This document shows, piece by piece, positions 21,498-34,180 of a stretch of 64,000 nucleotides of DNA. This stretch comes from Tetracentron sinense (Eukaryota; Streptophyta; Magnoliopsida; Trochodendrales; Trochodendraceae). The position numbers and the translations under genes are program-made. Below the pieces are notes generated by a model, which saw only the letters and a list, made by a program, of their open reading frames with translations, ran no database searches and was not told where the DNA came from. The stretch spans positions 43,590,875 through 43,654,874 of the forward strand of contig CM026561.1 of the NCBI GenBank assembly GCA_015143295.1. Reading direction: 5' to 3'. Within the stretch, counting starts at the first letter, position 1; the number at the start of each line of letters is the position of its first letter.

Positions 21498-24116
21498 TGA
21501 TCGGTGCTAATTGTAACACATTTATACACCTCAAACTCAACTTGTTAGTTCCTTAGAGTGTTTTTTAAATTGTTTTACGGTACTTGGTTATTTTTGCCCA
21601 TTTCAGGTTCATGCGATGAAAAGAAGATTAATTTGAGAATTTATAAACTTTAAAGACTCATATGAACTTCAACCAAGCGAAGATTAGAGAAAGAAGAAGA
21701 AATAGAGCAAAATCGTGGAAATCTATCTTGACGGATCGATCGGCCAAAACTGCATTTTAATTAATTGTTCGATCATCAAACCAACTTTCCTACCTAGTAA
21801 CCGAGCCTCCTGCCTCGTTAAGCAGATTGTGTTCACATCAAATAGTGGGGGTGTTGGAATGAAAATTTATCATAGTGTGACAAATTTAAGTTCGAAAACT
21901 ATCTGACTCGAGCTAATAAGCCCTTAAAGGTATCTTGACACCCAGTGCCCTAAAGCCTTCTGGTTTAGAAGTCAACAACCCAACACTCGTTGCACGGGTT
22001 ATCTAGAATGCTTAATGAACTTAGAATCTGAACAATCTACACATATATATATACAAAAAAATGAGAAAATATGAAAAATTGTCAAGTTTAAGCCTTGGAT
22101 TGTGTGTTTAAATTGGAAGGGAGTTTAATGACAAGTGAGTCACCATAATAACTATTGAGAAGTTTTAGGTTTAGATCACATATTCAATCGTTAGTTCACA
22201 TTACACATCAAAAAAAAGTTACGACTAATCTTTAATGAGCTGAATTATTCAGAATTTGGTGAAATTGTGTGAAATTGAGAATGTGAAGAGTCAATAATTT
22301 AAACTTGTTAAAAATTTTTGGATTATCTTGTATATGTTGTGATTTTGAAAATTTTAGAATATGTATCAGTCACTGTTTTGAAGATTGCATGTTTTACTTT
22401 AGCATATTTGCAAACTTACAGGATAGTACAGATATTTATGGGTATCATCACTCCCAGCCTTCACAAGACTTCACTCATACACTAGGGTCACCTATGGGTT
22501 TAAAAGGCTTGTTACATATGCCATATACAACCGAAAATCTCACAAAAGTGGATGTAGCTATAGTTTAGTTTAGTTTAGTTTTTATTTTATTTTGCATTAC
22601 TCGATGACTAGCAATGTGTAAGTTTCAGGTTGTGATTGGTGATAATTGTTACAAATTTATACATCTCAAACTGAACTTGTTAATTCCTTACAGTTCTCTT
22701 TTAAACTGTTTTACGGTATTTGGTTGTTTTTTCACTTTCAGGTTCATGATAGGAAAAGAAGATTAATTTGAATAATTACAAACTTTAAAGGCTCATATGA
22801 ACTTTAACCAAGCGAAAATTGAAGATAATAAGAAAAATATAGCAAAATCGCAAAAATCTGTCTTGATGGATCGATCAGTCATAATTGTATTTCTATCAAT
22901 AGCGGGGTATTTTAGTCATTTTTCTTTATCCAAAATTTATGAAACTTTTAGGGTAGATTATAGATAACCTAAAGTAGTTACGTTTCAAATTTTAAATTAA
23001 TCCGATAAGAATTGAGCTCTCTAGAATTTATTCAAAGTTCATTGGTACAATTGTAAATAAAGTGAATAGTAACCGTATGAATAGTACTACGTGAATAGTA
23101 TTTTTAACTGTTCTAAATACTTTCCAACTCTATTATTGCCTATATAAGTAAGGATTTAATCCTCATTCAACCCTAAGTGAGAAAAGAAGTGAGTTTAAAG
23201 AGTTTTGATCAAATTAAGATTCCTAAATTAACAAGAACTATCTCTCTATAAATAAGAGAGTTATTGGTCATAAGAAGAGTTAAGAATTGTGGGATTTTGG
23301 AAAAGAGAAGAAGCTCTGGAGATCTGTGAAGCCTTGAGGATGAATTCTTTGTGTTCGTCGATGAAGATGATGTTCTCCTCCCTCGTGATGAACTAATTCT
23401 TCTTTATAGGGTTTAGATGAAACCCTAGTCAAGTAATTGTGTTTTTATTTAGATTTCAAGTTTGTAGACATTGATTGCATAATGAGAGGGTTGTTTTATT
23501 AACCGATTTTAAAGTTTATATTTGATTTAAATGTAAATTTTATCATTGTCTTAGGTGTTATGAAATTGAGATTTAAATCACTTGTGTTAATTTTATGGGA
23601 TTGTTAATGTGAGTTTTATGCAATGATTTTAATTGTTCCAAATATTAAATACTAAAAAAATTTATGCTAAAGGAAGACGAGTGATTTCACTATCCTAATT
23701 TAATGTGTATCACTCATGCTAACCGAATATAAGATATGCCTAAGATTTAATCTCTTACATCTTTCTTTATATGTTGAGAGAGGACGTATCGTCGCTCTCA
23801 CTGTAATGTTTGCACTTCGAAAAATGTGTGTAAACACAATGCGAAATCAGTTATGAGGATAGTAGTGGATTCAAACGCCCAAGCCTTTCTCTCGTAAATA
23901 TTTCAAAAACTTTTAGTTGATAAATTAATTAGAAGCCATCATTCAATTCTTGTTTTAGTTTAATTAGATTTAAATCAACTTCTGTCACATATTAATTTAG
24001 AATTAATCTTAATAAAAAAGCAACGAAACCAGCGCAGTCCTCAAAGGTTCGACACCCTTACTAGTAACTATTATATGAAATTATTACTACAATGTATAAT
24101 TAAACGGAAACGATCA
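21498..24116 (+). mobile_element. Nested LTR-type element inside the 20.5-25.2 kb LTR
   Basis: It begins TGATCGGTGCTAATTG and ends AAACGATCA, and is flanked by the perfect target duplication ACTTG (21493-21497 and 24117-24121). The beginning (21498-21757) is repeated near 22633-22890 (TGATTGGTGATAATTG, then cttttaaactgttttacggt and gaaaagaagattaatttgaa). This suggests a truncated first LTR, a short internal part and a second LTR at 22633-24116. The final part has accagcgcagtcctc, then ggttcgacacccttactag. There is no gag or pol. The interval 21760-22630 holds nothing I recognise. Confidence 0.7.
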
Positions 24117-25231
24117 ACTTGTAAACTACCATAGATGTGAACTTAAGTTTGAATGTTGCGAGTAATATTCAAACAGGTCATCCCTTAGATTTGATCAACC
24201 ACTATGGAAACATCGTTGTGGTCTATACCACGATGGTTAGAGAATTCTCGATCTGGAAGACTTCCTCTATGTTTTGATCTACCCGAATGTTGATCACCAT
24301 ACAAGATACGAAAGACATAATTTATCATGACAATTATAAACAATACATTATAATAATTTTCATAACATGATTATAAACATTTATCATCATCCTTTATTAT
24401 TAATAAAAGATACGTAGGACATAATTTATTATCACAATCATAAATAATACATTAACATAATTTCATAATTTCCATAACATGATTATAAACATTCATCATC
24501 ATCCATTTCGCACATCCATACAATTAAACATAAACATATGAAAAACCACATTTCATGTTAAATAACCTACAATTCATGAATAAACATGTAAAACACCTAC
24601 TAATTTTTATTTTATATTGATTAAACATGCAATAACTATAATAGAGTTAAGTTAGACAGTATATTGACCTTAGGATTCTTCTCTTTGCGATCGAAATCTC
24701 TCAAGGAAGGCTTTTGAGGCGATCTCAAAGCTTGATCTTCCTCCTCCAAGCAATTTCTCTTGAAAACCCTAGGTTTTCTCCTCTCCTTTATCAAATTATG
24801 GTTAAAACATTTGTAAAACCTAAAACCCTCAAAATAGAAGTTATATTTATATTACCTAAGAATTCATGCAAAATGATATTTTTGTAAAAAATCAGTATCG
24901 ACCCTTAGTGGCCGTTTAAACACCCTTCATATATTGTTCAAACGTCATCGAACGGTGTGTCAAGGTGCATTAAGTTTTCCAATCCATTGTAGGCCATTTG
25001 AACGCCCTAAGGGTCTATTTGGACAACTTCGAATGGATTTCACGCCCTACATAGGTTTCCCCAGTTTTTACCAGTTTTTTCACTTTTCTTTATTTAATTA
25101 GTCGCATAATTATTTTAAACACTCCATAAACATAATTTAACATTAAACAGATATTGCATATTTACTTTGGTCATTTTATCCTTAATAACTACCATTATGA
25201 CATGAAATTAAATTTGGGTCTCTACAGTGCA

Positions 25232-25744
25232 TGTAACATGATTTTTATTAAGGGAATAACTTTTACTTTTCAGGGGTTTTTCTTTTAACAGAACAAGGCA
25301 GATTGCAAGTAAATAGTCGTTTGATATTTCACTTAATGTAAAACAAAATGTATAACTTAATTTCGATAACTAAACCATATAACAAATTGATTAATATTTA
25401 TTTCTTACATTGTATATATACACCTCCTTCCTCGTTACCTAATCAATAGTATTGTTGTCAATCTCAAGATATTTTGTGCATCGCATAACTATTTCGTGAA
25501 AACTTTTTCAATCTATCTCCTTGGCGGTTAAGGGATTGCATCCCCATTAATTTTGCAACCCTATTTTATCATAACCCCAATCCATGTACTTTACTTATAA
25601 ATTAATTATTCTATTAATTCTGCAAGGTTCATTCTTTGGACAGATGACTATGGGAGTTGAAGGGTTGTATTCATTAGAGATTATCTTTACCAAATTTATT
25701 AGATACGAAATACAATGAACATATTTTTTCAGGAAAATGTGTAG
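25232..25744. other. No recognisable gene
   Basis: AT-rich stretch between the GTGCA-flanked LTR and the MITE-family member. No coding similarity seen. Confidence 0.35.
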
Positions 25745-25940
25745 TGACCCCGTGTCCATGCTCCCCTTTTGAACACCCATTAGTTGTGGTTAAGATTCAC
25801 TCACGCATAGGGTTCATCCATCCAACATTGGTTTTTAGGAGAAAAAAAAAAATGAAAAACAATATTAATTATAATTTAGTCAAGTTTAACCATAGTTAAA
25901 AGGGAGTTAAAAGGGAAACGTAGACATCGCAGTCGACTAT
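25745..25940. mobile_element. Member of the ggttaagattcactcac MITE family
   Basis: Carries one arm (gaacacccattagttgtggt, ttaagattcactcac and tagggttcatccatc), then an A-rich centre and a short opposite arm (taaccatagttaaaagggag). Ends are not well defined. Confidence 0.6.
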
Positions 25941-26272
25941 ATAACGGAATGGGAGTTGGCTAATCACTGCTCAAATTTTTTTCTTACACAATTTAATTTC
26001 TAATTCAACTATATTTTTTTCTTTTTCAGATCTGGAATTATTATATTATAAATATTGTTATACATTTTTCATTTTGTTTACATTCTCGTGTATCACACGA
26101 GCTTCTTACTAGTTACATATTACATATGAAAATATATTATATATTAGATATCTCTCTAGGTGTTAATTAAAGTAGGTTAAGGCCTCAAACAAAATCCTCG
26201 AGATGATTAAAAAGGTTAAGTACATGAACCCTGCACATCCGCAATAAACACTTGTCATCTGTAGGTGACAAC

Positions 26273-26782
26273 TAGGGTTGTCAACTGATTGAATTAGGAT
26301 TCAGATCTGATCCGATTAGACGGATCCTGACCTAATTAATAATCTGTCAGATCGGATACAGATCTTTGATGTTAACTATGATTATAATCGGATTCAAATT
26401 AGGGTAATCCGATTAAAGTCCGATCCGATTATCATATTATATACGTTTATTTATATATATATATAGACTTAAAGGGAATATACTTATGCAATATACTTGT
26501 TTTATCATTTTAAGGTATATTACTTAGATTTTTATATGCTTCAAGTATTCATTTCAAACATTTTAACATTAATTGGAGCAAATAAAATTGAACGATATTT
26601 TTTATAAAATTAAAATATAGTTTTAAAAAAGTTAACATTAATCGGATGAGATTTGGATCTTAAATAAATAGTCAGATTCGAACTCGGATTAGGTAAGTTA
26701 AAATCTGATAGATCTCGAATTGGTCGGATTCGTAATCGGATATAGCAAAATCTTATCTGAATCCGACCTGTTGACATCCCTA
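26273..26782. mobile_element. hAT-type MITE, first of a pair
   Basis: Left end TAGGGTTGTCAAC, right end reversed TAGGGATGTCAAC. Flanks gtgacaac (26265-26272) and gtcgcagt (26783-26790) fit a decayed 8 bp duplication. The inside is rich in cggatccgatt/aatcggattcg repeats and an AT-rich centre, with no coding. Confidence 0.75.
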
Positions 26783-26799
26783 GTCGCAGTGCCTCAAAC

Positions 26800-27264
26800 T
26801 AGGGTTGTCAATGGGTCAGATTCTGACCGGATATTCCTAGATTTGAATCCAATCCGATTAAGAATCCGACAAATCTGAATCCGATCAAAGACCCGTCGGA
26901 TCATGAATCAATCAATCAATCCAAATCTGATTATATTTCTAAGATCCAAATCCAATCCGTTTAAGGTTAATTTTTAAAAAACTCTATTTTAATAATATAA
27001 AATCTAATATTACCTTAATTAACTCTAATTAATGTTAATTTTTAAAATTAATACTTTATGCATAAAATAATCTATGAAATATATTTAAAATGATTTTTAA
27101 AAAAGTTAATATAATCGGATCGGATCGAATCGGATCACAATATATCTTGATCTGATCCGATTGTAATCGGATTTCATCGATCCGATTCGACGGATCACAT
27201 AAAGGGTCCAAGTCTGGCTAATCGGATCAGATCCGGATCATGATCCGATCCATTGAAACCCCTA
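26800..27264. mobile_element. hAT-type MITE, second of a pair, perfect 8 bp TSD
   Basis: Left end TAGGGTTGTCAATGGGTC, right end reversed TAGGGGTTTCAATGGATC. Flanked by a perfect 8 bp duplication CCTCAAAC (26792-26799 and 27265-27272). Related to the neighbouring copy, only 17 bp away. Confidence 0.9.
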
Positions 27265-27605
27265 CCTCAAACAAGTATGTGAGGTGCCATCAACAAGCTA
27301 CATTGCCTTGGTAAATTAACAGCCTGTTGCGGGTTATTGCACCTCAAGACACGGTAATGTCTGTCAACTGTGAGTTACTGCAATTTGCAACATGGTAAAT
27401 ATTTGGGAAATAAAATCAGACTTGTGGTTTGGAGAGCATAGGGGATCGCTAACAAAGACGTGCGCCCTCACTCTTGTGCACCTAGCGGCGGGACTGTAGA
27501 GTGAGGGACCGTCTGCGTCAGCCCACTTAGTGTGTGAAAAGGAGTAATTGTCGTCCTAAGTACCCGAGGTAGTGACACGATAAATCCAAACTTGGATGAG
27601 GTTTA

Positions 27606-29789
27606 TGTAGTGACCCTAATTAATTATTTGCACTGAAAGGATAAATGGGTAATTTAAACCTTGAGGGTAGTCTAGTAATTAGCCTTGAGTGTTTGGGTCA
27701 TAGTGGCTAACCTTAATGAGTTAGTGTTAACCCAATGATTGAATTTAATGAGTTTAAATGGTTTAATATTTGTTATAACCAAACATACCTTAATAGAGTT
27801 ATGTATTAATTATTTAAGTAGGGTTTAATATAAATAGAATTTATTAAAAACCTAATTAGCCTCACTTGTGATAACTTGATTTAGGAAGCTGAGATACATA
27901 CGTTTGGGAAAGGAGAGGAGAACGGCAGTAGAGTTTTGGAGATTGGTGAATGCTCGTAGAGAACCAAATTTCGAAGCATTAGATCATTCGGGATAACATC
28001 AAAACCCATCTAGCGATCATCTTCTTGGTTGCCTTCTTGAGATCTCGAATTAAAGGCAAGTGGATACCTTTGTAGTTTGGATGTAGGGTGGGTTGTGATC
28101 ACACATTAGTTTTAATGTGTTTTAATTATTCTTGTGTTAATGATTGTGTATGTAAGAAAATATGATAAATCTGAGATAAATTTAATACAGAGGATAATTA
28201 TGATTTATTAGAGATGTTATGTGTGATTTTAATAAATGATAGAATAACATATTAGATTTTAGAGATTAAAATATGAGAGATCTAAGAGATTATAGTTGTT
28301 GCGTTTTATGAATTTTTGGGATTGAGTTTATTTCAAAGAATTTAACCAATTTCGATATACAGGTCATAACTTTATGACATTGAGTCCGATTTTGGTCTAT
28401 TAGTACATTGTTTCGAATAGCTCAAAAAGATCTACAATTTTCCGAAAATTAATAGTTTTGTGGGTCAAAACATGAGTCAAAAATCAAAAATAAGGAAATG
28501 AGTATTTTTCACATTAATATTTGATAGATGCTTTAATTGAATATGATTTTGGTGTTTTTTTTCTAGATTCCTTTATATCTATTAGTTAAGTTGTTAGATG
28601 GTGGAAAGATACGTCTAACAAACTTAACTATTTAGATACTAAATAATTGACTAACTTGACCTATATCTTATTAGTTAATTTGTTATATAGTTGAAATATA
28701 CTCATAACAAACTGAACTAATTAGATAGTAACTAATCGGTTAGTAACATGACTCATTTATGCTATTATAAGGGTTTTACAAAACTCTCTAGCATAAAAAA
28801 GGTTTTCCAAGCCTTTAGGGGTTAGTGAAACCCTGAACCCCATTATCTTAGAAGATATTGAGAATTTGTAGGGTTATAAATATTTGATATTTATAACTAA
28901 GGTTTCAATTGTAGGAACACAGCTGAAACTCATCTTGTAATAAATAATGTTATGCCTGCCTATATGTTAATTGTGAATTATAGCATACTAGATTTTAATT
29001 ATGAACTATGATATTGTCTATTATAACTGTCCTTTCATGTTTTGTTATGTTTTCATGATGATAAAGAATTCATCTTTTTAAAATAATGGTGATTCTATAA
29101 ACAATGTGATAACCTTGGTTAAGGGTCATTCAATGAGTAAGTTATGTAAGATCTCCTTAAATGGATCATAAGGTGATGTTGTGTACCACCCAATGATGGT
29201 TTCAAGGTGGTGTAGAGTACCTACCCAGAAACAGATAATTGAGCTGAGATGTGTAAGACACTTAATTTTCAGATGAGTGAACTGTGTGAGACCCCGAGGA
29301 TTCCCTTGACCAATAGGGTAAGTTATGTAAAACCCCTATTGACCATACCGAAACATAAGTAAAAATTTACTTGGTTAATATGCATAACTTGTAAGTCATC
29401 TTATCGTATGAATTGTTAATGCATCTAAATTATAGTTGTATTCTCTTGTTAAGATATGAGCTCACCCTTGCTGATTATTATTTTCAGGTGGGATTAGTAA
29501 GGATAGAGATCACTTTTGCTTGAGCAAGTGAGACCAGCTTTAGAGTTTTCTTCTATGTTATAGTGTGAGAGAACAGTAGTGAGGTAAACTATATGAGAAA
29601 CTTTAGACGGTTTAATTAGTAGGAGAACGCATGTTTGTTGAGTCTTTTAGTTATGTTGGATATTTATATTTGTTTAATGGTATATTAAATAATTTTAATT
29701 TCTATTAATATTTAAATTTTGTTTCTGGTTCACGTCTTAATATTTGAACAAATATGAGTATTATCGTGTATGGGTTTTGGGGCGTGACG
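27606..29789 (+). mobile_element. Solo LTR, plus strand
   Basis: Begins TGTAGTGACCCTAATTAA and ends TTTTGGGGCGTGACG, where canonical relatives end in CA. Flanked by a perfect 5 bp target duplication GTTTA (27601-27605 and 29790-29794). No gag or pol inside. The ends share TGTARNGACC...GGGGCGTGAC with the LTRs at 30478 and, on the minus strand, at 20528 and 41379. Confidence 0.82.
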
Positions 29790-29794
29790 GTTTA

Positions 29795-30059
29795 CACCCG
29801 GAATATTTAGATATGATAACATTAATTAATTAATATTTATCGTTATTGGATACGAAACAGTTTTATTAAGTCTATAAATAGGGGTCACTCCCAAGGAAAA
29901 AGGCAGAACAACGTTGGATTGAGATTCCGAACCAGTAACTTATCTTCTCCACTCGTCCTCAGTAATCTTGTTACTATTTTCTTATAAGTTTTCTCTATTG
30001 TCTCCCTCCATAGCCGTTTATCTCTCTAAAATTGCCCTAGTCAGTACGATCGTACTCAG
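29795..30059 (+). promoter_or_regulatory. Possible TATA promoter region without a gene
   Basis: Contains tctataaataggggtcac (about 29871-29888) followed by a C/T-rich leader-like stretch. No coding sequence follows; LINE RNase H relics begin near 30060. With the solo LTR removed this joins 27273-27605, which also lacks a recognisable gene. It may be an old LTR. Confidence 0.25.
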
Positions 30060-30477
30060 ATTTAGGTTGACTCGGTGATCATCTCTTGTACCTTCTTTAT
30101 TGCAGTGCTCATGTAGCCATACTACAGGTCGACACTCACAAAAACCACCACTTACATTGGGTATAGAGGAATTCTTCAAAATCAATTGGAAAATTCTTAG
30201 GTTGCTTTTGTTGTAGAGTAGGAACCAAATAATATTGATGTACTCGAATTGAAAGCCATCATTCAAGGGCTTCGTTTAGCGGATGAAGAATGTATCCAAC
30301 TATTGGACATCCACTAAGATGTGAAATGGGTTATGACATGTTTAAATTGTAAAACGGATCCTTTGTGACAATGGAGGAGTGACTTCATAATATTTTTTAG
30401 ATTAATTAGTTATTTTGTTTCTTATATTGTCTCATATGCTTGACAGGAAAAGATAGCGCAACAAATATTATTGTTAT
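30060..30477 (+). pseudogene. LINE RNase H relic, copy A
   Basis: From about 30236 the plus strand reads MYSN, then (in frame) LKAIIQGLRLADEECIQLLD, a stop, DVKWVMTCLNCKTDPL, QWRSDF, LISYFVSYIVSYA and REKIAQQ-like residues: the second half of an RVT_3 RNase H domain. It continues after the solo LTR (32970-33240). The parallel relic at 33320-34180 is its duplicate. Confidence 0.62.
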
Positions 30478-32192
30478 TGTAAGACCTCGAAAATTGGATT
30501 CCCATTATTGTATATAACAATAATAATATATGTGAACAGTGTTTGTAAGGTTGAAAAGTGTCAATTGGCCGTCTTGATGATTGTATGTCGTTTCGGTTTT
30601 CTAGTAAGTCTATCTTGTGTCAAAATCGGGAAATTTTGTTTTTTGATCATTATTATTACTAGGCTTACTTTTTACCATTAAAACATAGTATTTTTTATAG
30701 TAGATGTTGGACTGACCAAGGTACAGTCACTTGTCGTTTCGGAATTATCACGCATATATTTATAAAGTTACGGAGAGTAGTGCGAATAAAAGTAGGATAA
30801 GTTGTTGGAGTCAAAGTCAAAGGGACACATGGCTAAGCACACGTGTGCCTTGTGTGCCACCCACTAACAATGACACTTGTCTTGTGAGAAGACAAGTGTC
30901 TCAGATGTGGTTAATAATAAATAAATATGAAAATTCACATTTCTCTCATTTTATAGAAATAAAAGTTGATGGAACAGAAATTCTAGAGAAAAAAGCTCCA
31001 GAATTCTAGAGAGAGAAAGTATTGTAGTGAGAGTGGCTCACTACCCGGACGTTTTCTAGCGTTCTAAGTTCATTTTCAGCCTCCTTTTTGACATCAGAGA
31101 CATAATTTTGTGGTTTGAGAAGGTAAAATATTTTCTCATATTCTCCATTTCATGTTATAGAATTTTATTTCTATGTTTTGAGCTATATTGCTATGGATTT
31201 GATGTTTTGATTATGGAATGGATGAAATTGGGTTTGAGACCCTATACAATGGTGTGTGACTGATGTATAGATAGTGGGGAAGGGTTGTTTGAAAGGAGTA
31301 GAGGATGGTAGCCTCAGTTCTGGACTAGCACAGTTCGAAATCTACACTTTGCGCAACCAGCGATCGGTCGTAGGTCTGTGGCGATCGATCGCAGCTGTAC
31401 AATGAAGCTTCATTGAGCTTCCATGAGTGTGATGTGAAGTGTTTTAAATATTTTTATGGTAATGAAGTAGTCTATTGACCTGTATGTATGTTTAGAGGGA
31501 CCGTATACCACGAGAGTTGGTTCACTGCCGCGAGGTCCAATGGTTTTAGTTAATCGAGTAAGACTTGAATAACTAAAGTGGGTTAAATGATTAAAAAATT
31601 TAACTGATGATTAAGGTAAACTGTGGTTCTTCTTTGACTAGGTGCGAAGAGCTTCAGGACTGATATCCAAAGCTTCCACACGCTTTAGAATTTCTTCCTT
31701 TAGCTTATTTGATTTCAAAAAAATAACTGTCTCAACAAAGCTTCATCTTTTGAAAACGGTAAGTACATTCTACTAGCTTACTTTGTAGACATAATTATGA
31801 ATTTTTTTTGTATACATGCATGTTGTTAATTGTTATGGAGTATGTTAATTAACCATGAATATTAATTTGATTTTAATTAATTATATATGAATTCCATAAG
31901 CATACTCTTATGTTTACAGCTCATAGATGATTTATTTGATCATGTATAAATTATGTGTTTTTAAAAAATAGTGAATGTTGTTCATGCATGCATTTCATGA
32001 TTTAAATTTTAGTAAAAATGGGTATATAAGTGTTTTTCATGAATTAAAAATGAAACAATAATGTTTTATGTAAGACAAGTCTAAGATCTTAGTTCTAGGT
32101 TTCAAAGATCATGTCTAAATCTAGTTTATTAGGCTTTCAATGATCAAAAACAATGATAATGTTATATACAAGGGCTGGTTCAACGGGGTTAA

Positions 32193-32231
<39 letters not shown>

Positions 32232-32969
32232 GATGGTTTAATTGGCCATTTCCAAGTCAAAGCTCTAACTCCTGGCTCACAAGTATGTATAAAAGAGAGT
32301 TCAAGTAAGAGCAAGATCAAGTAAGTTCAAGCAAGTGTAATACCATGACTCACGCAAGACAATAACAAGAATAATACTGCATGATTTTACAAACATATAC
32401 ACAACAAGAACCATGAGTTATGCATCAACAAACATGTTGTAAAAATGCATGAAAAGAAATGTTTAAGTATTAAATTCATGTATGTACATGATCATATTGT
32501 TTTAATTTCCATGTAAGTTATATCATGCTTATTATTCATTGTTAGCCATTGATTTGTACTCGCGGAGTATTTTATACTCAGCCGTATATTTTATGTTGGT
32601 AGGTGGAGGTTTTGATATTTTTGATGCCGGTCCATAGGTCGAAGAGGATTACGGAGAGGAAGAGTATTTTGTGGAGCCTCAGATGAAGGCTAGGGACTTG
32701 GACATGTGACCTTATGACAAAGCTGATTTTTGAGAGACCAGCAGAAAAACTTTTGATGTATATGTGTTATGTTGTGAGCAAGGTTGTTTGCTCAGTACTT
32801 TTATAAGTCATGTATAAACTTGTAAACTTTTTGAATACTTTAAGTCTTTTGGGTTATAGAAATGTTTAACTTCTTCTGTAGCATGCCTTGTATTTTACAG
32901 GATGGTTGATATGTCAGGATAAGTCATGCCAAAGTACCCTAACTTTAGGGGTTATTTTGGGGCGTGATA
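30478..32969 (+). mobile_element. Solo LTR, plus strand, with empty site preserved nearby
   Basis: Begins TGTAAGACCTCGAAAATTGG and ends TATTTTGGGGCGTGATA (CA decayed to TA). Flanked by a perfect 5 bp target duplication GTTAT (30473-30477 and 32970-32974). No coding domains. Contains gatcgatcg-type motifs near 31365-31395, a feature also of the LTR at 41379 (43255-43285), and a (TA)n run at 32198-32228. The duplicate LINE relic at 33320-34180 has GTTAT only once (33799-33803), with the same flanks and no LTR. Confidence 0.88.
32198..32228. repeat. (TA)n microsatellite
   Basis: About 15 ta dinucleotides inside the solo LTR. Confidence 0.9.
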
Positions 32970-32974
32970 GTTAT

Positions 32975-33300
32975 ATTGTGTCCTCTTCCTTTTTATTGTA
33001 TTTTCCTTAAAACATCTTCTTAGAGATTCAATCCATTTAGTGATGACAGATTATGAAAGCTGTATATGAAACTATAAACATAAAATAACATTTAGTGTGC
33101 CAAGAAATACCCTAAAATTGGTTCATTTGATGAGACATCCATTGATCTTCTCAACAAAAACAATGAATGCTCTATTGCTATTTCCTAAGAATTTGAAACA
33201 TCTACAAGTCTTCAGTATCACATGTTGGATGCATAGGAATAGTATGATTTTTGAAAACTAATTTAAGGACCATCGTCTTTAACTTAGATCATAAAAAAGA
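32975..33300 (+). pseudogene. 3' continuation of LINE relic copy A
   Basis: Carries attgtattttcctt, agagattcaatccat, aaaataacattta, ttggttcat and gatgagrcatccattgatct. All are repeated in the same order at 33805-34180. Confidence 0.55.
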
Positions 33301-33319
33301 TCATACTTGAAGTCATTTT

Positions 33320-34180
33320 TTGCCAGAAAATTTAAAATTGGACGACAATGAAAGGAATCGGGAACTATTCTCCAGATGGAGTTTAAATGTTGAATTTATG
33401 CTTATGAGGTACGACATGCTTTTGACGTCCTCCTCCTTCAAATTGGTGGGTGTTGAACACCGATGGGTCTATTCGCGACCATGTTATAGGTTATGGAGAA
33501 ATTCTTTGAAATCATTTAGGGAATTTTGGGTTGCTTTTACTGTATAGTAGGACCCAGATCATATTGATGTGCTCGAATTGAAAGATATCATTTGAGGGCT
33601 TCATTTGGCAGATGATGCATCAGATGGCTGAACATATACTTGGAAGTGGAATGGGTTGTGACTTGCTTACATTGTAAAATGGATCCTCCTTGACAATGGA
33701 GGAGTGACTTTAGATCAGTTTTGAGATTAATTAGCTCGCTTGATTCTTGTATTGTGTCTCATGTTTGACGAGAAACAAATAGGGCAAGAAATGTTTTTGT
33801 TATGTTGTGTCCTTTTTTTTTGTATTTTCCTTCAAACATCGTTTTAGAGATTCAATCCATCGTCAGGGAAGATAGATTATGAAAACTGGATATAAAACTA
33901 GAAATTTTCTTATTTAATATATCTAATTTGGGCCTTCCTAACTACAACTTACCCTTATAAAAATAAAAATAAGCATAATATAAAGAACTTGAACAACAAA
34001 ATCATCAGACAATAAACAGTCTTCAACTAAAAACATAAAACAACATTTAACGTATTAAGAGATAGCCCATAATTGGTTCATCGGATGAGGCATCCATTGA
34101 TCTATGGGAAGTCGTCTTCTCAACAACAACATTGAATGCTCTATTGCTCTTTGCTAAAAAATTCAAACCTTTACAAGTCT
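33320..34180 (+). pseudogene. LINE RNase H relic, copy B
   Basis: The plus strand near 33448 reads WWVLNTDGSIRDHVIGYGEI, L, a stop, NHLGNF, the first half of an RVT_3 RNase H domain (lNtDGS....GyG.ilRn..G). It goes on through LKDII, a stop, GLHLADDA-like residues and CLHCKMDPP near 33660. Downstream it repeats copy A, with about 130 bp (33900-34030) that copy A lacks. Stops and frameshifts abound. Confidence 0.65.

Larger units (their letters stand above)
20528..25226 (-). mobile_element. Solo LTR (gypsy-like termini), minus strand, with nested element
   Basis: Read on the minus strand it begins TGTAGAGACCCAAATTTAA and ends TTTTGGGACGCAACA, canonical TG...CA ends. It is flanked by a perfect 5 bp target duplication GTGCA (20523-20527 and 25227-25231). 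No internal domains are present. Without the nested 2.6 kb element and its 5 bp target duplication the unit is about 2.1 kb. The segments at 24160-24850 and 42310-43050 align (gaaattcaaat/gtaatattcaaac then aggtcatccctta; cgaccttag; aaaccctaggtttt), so it is the same family as the LTR at 41379. The minisatellite at 21165-21450 lies inside. Confidence 0.82.
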
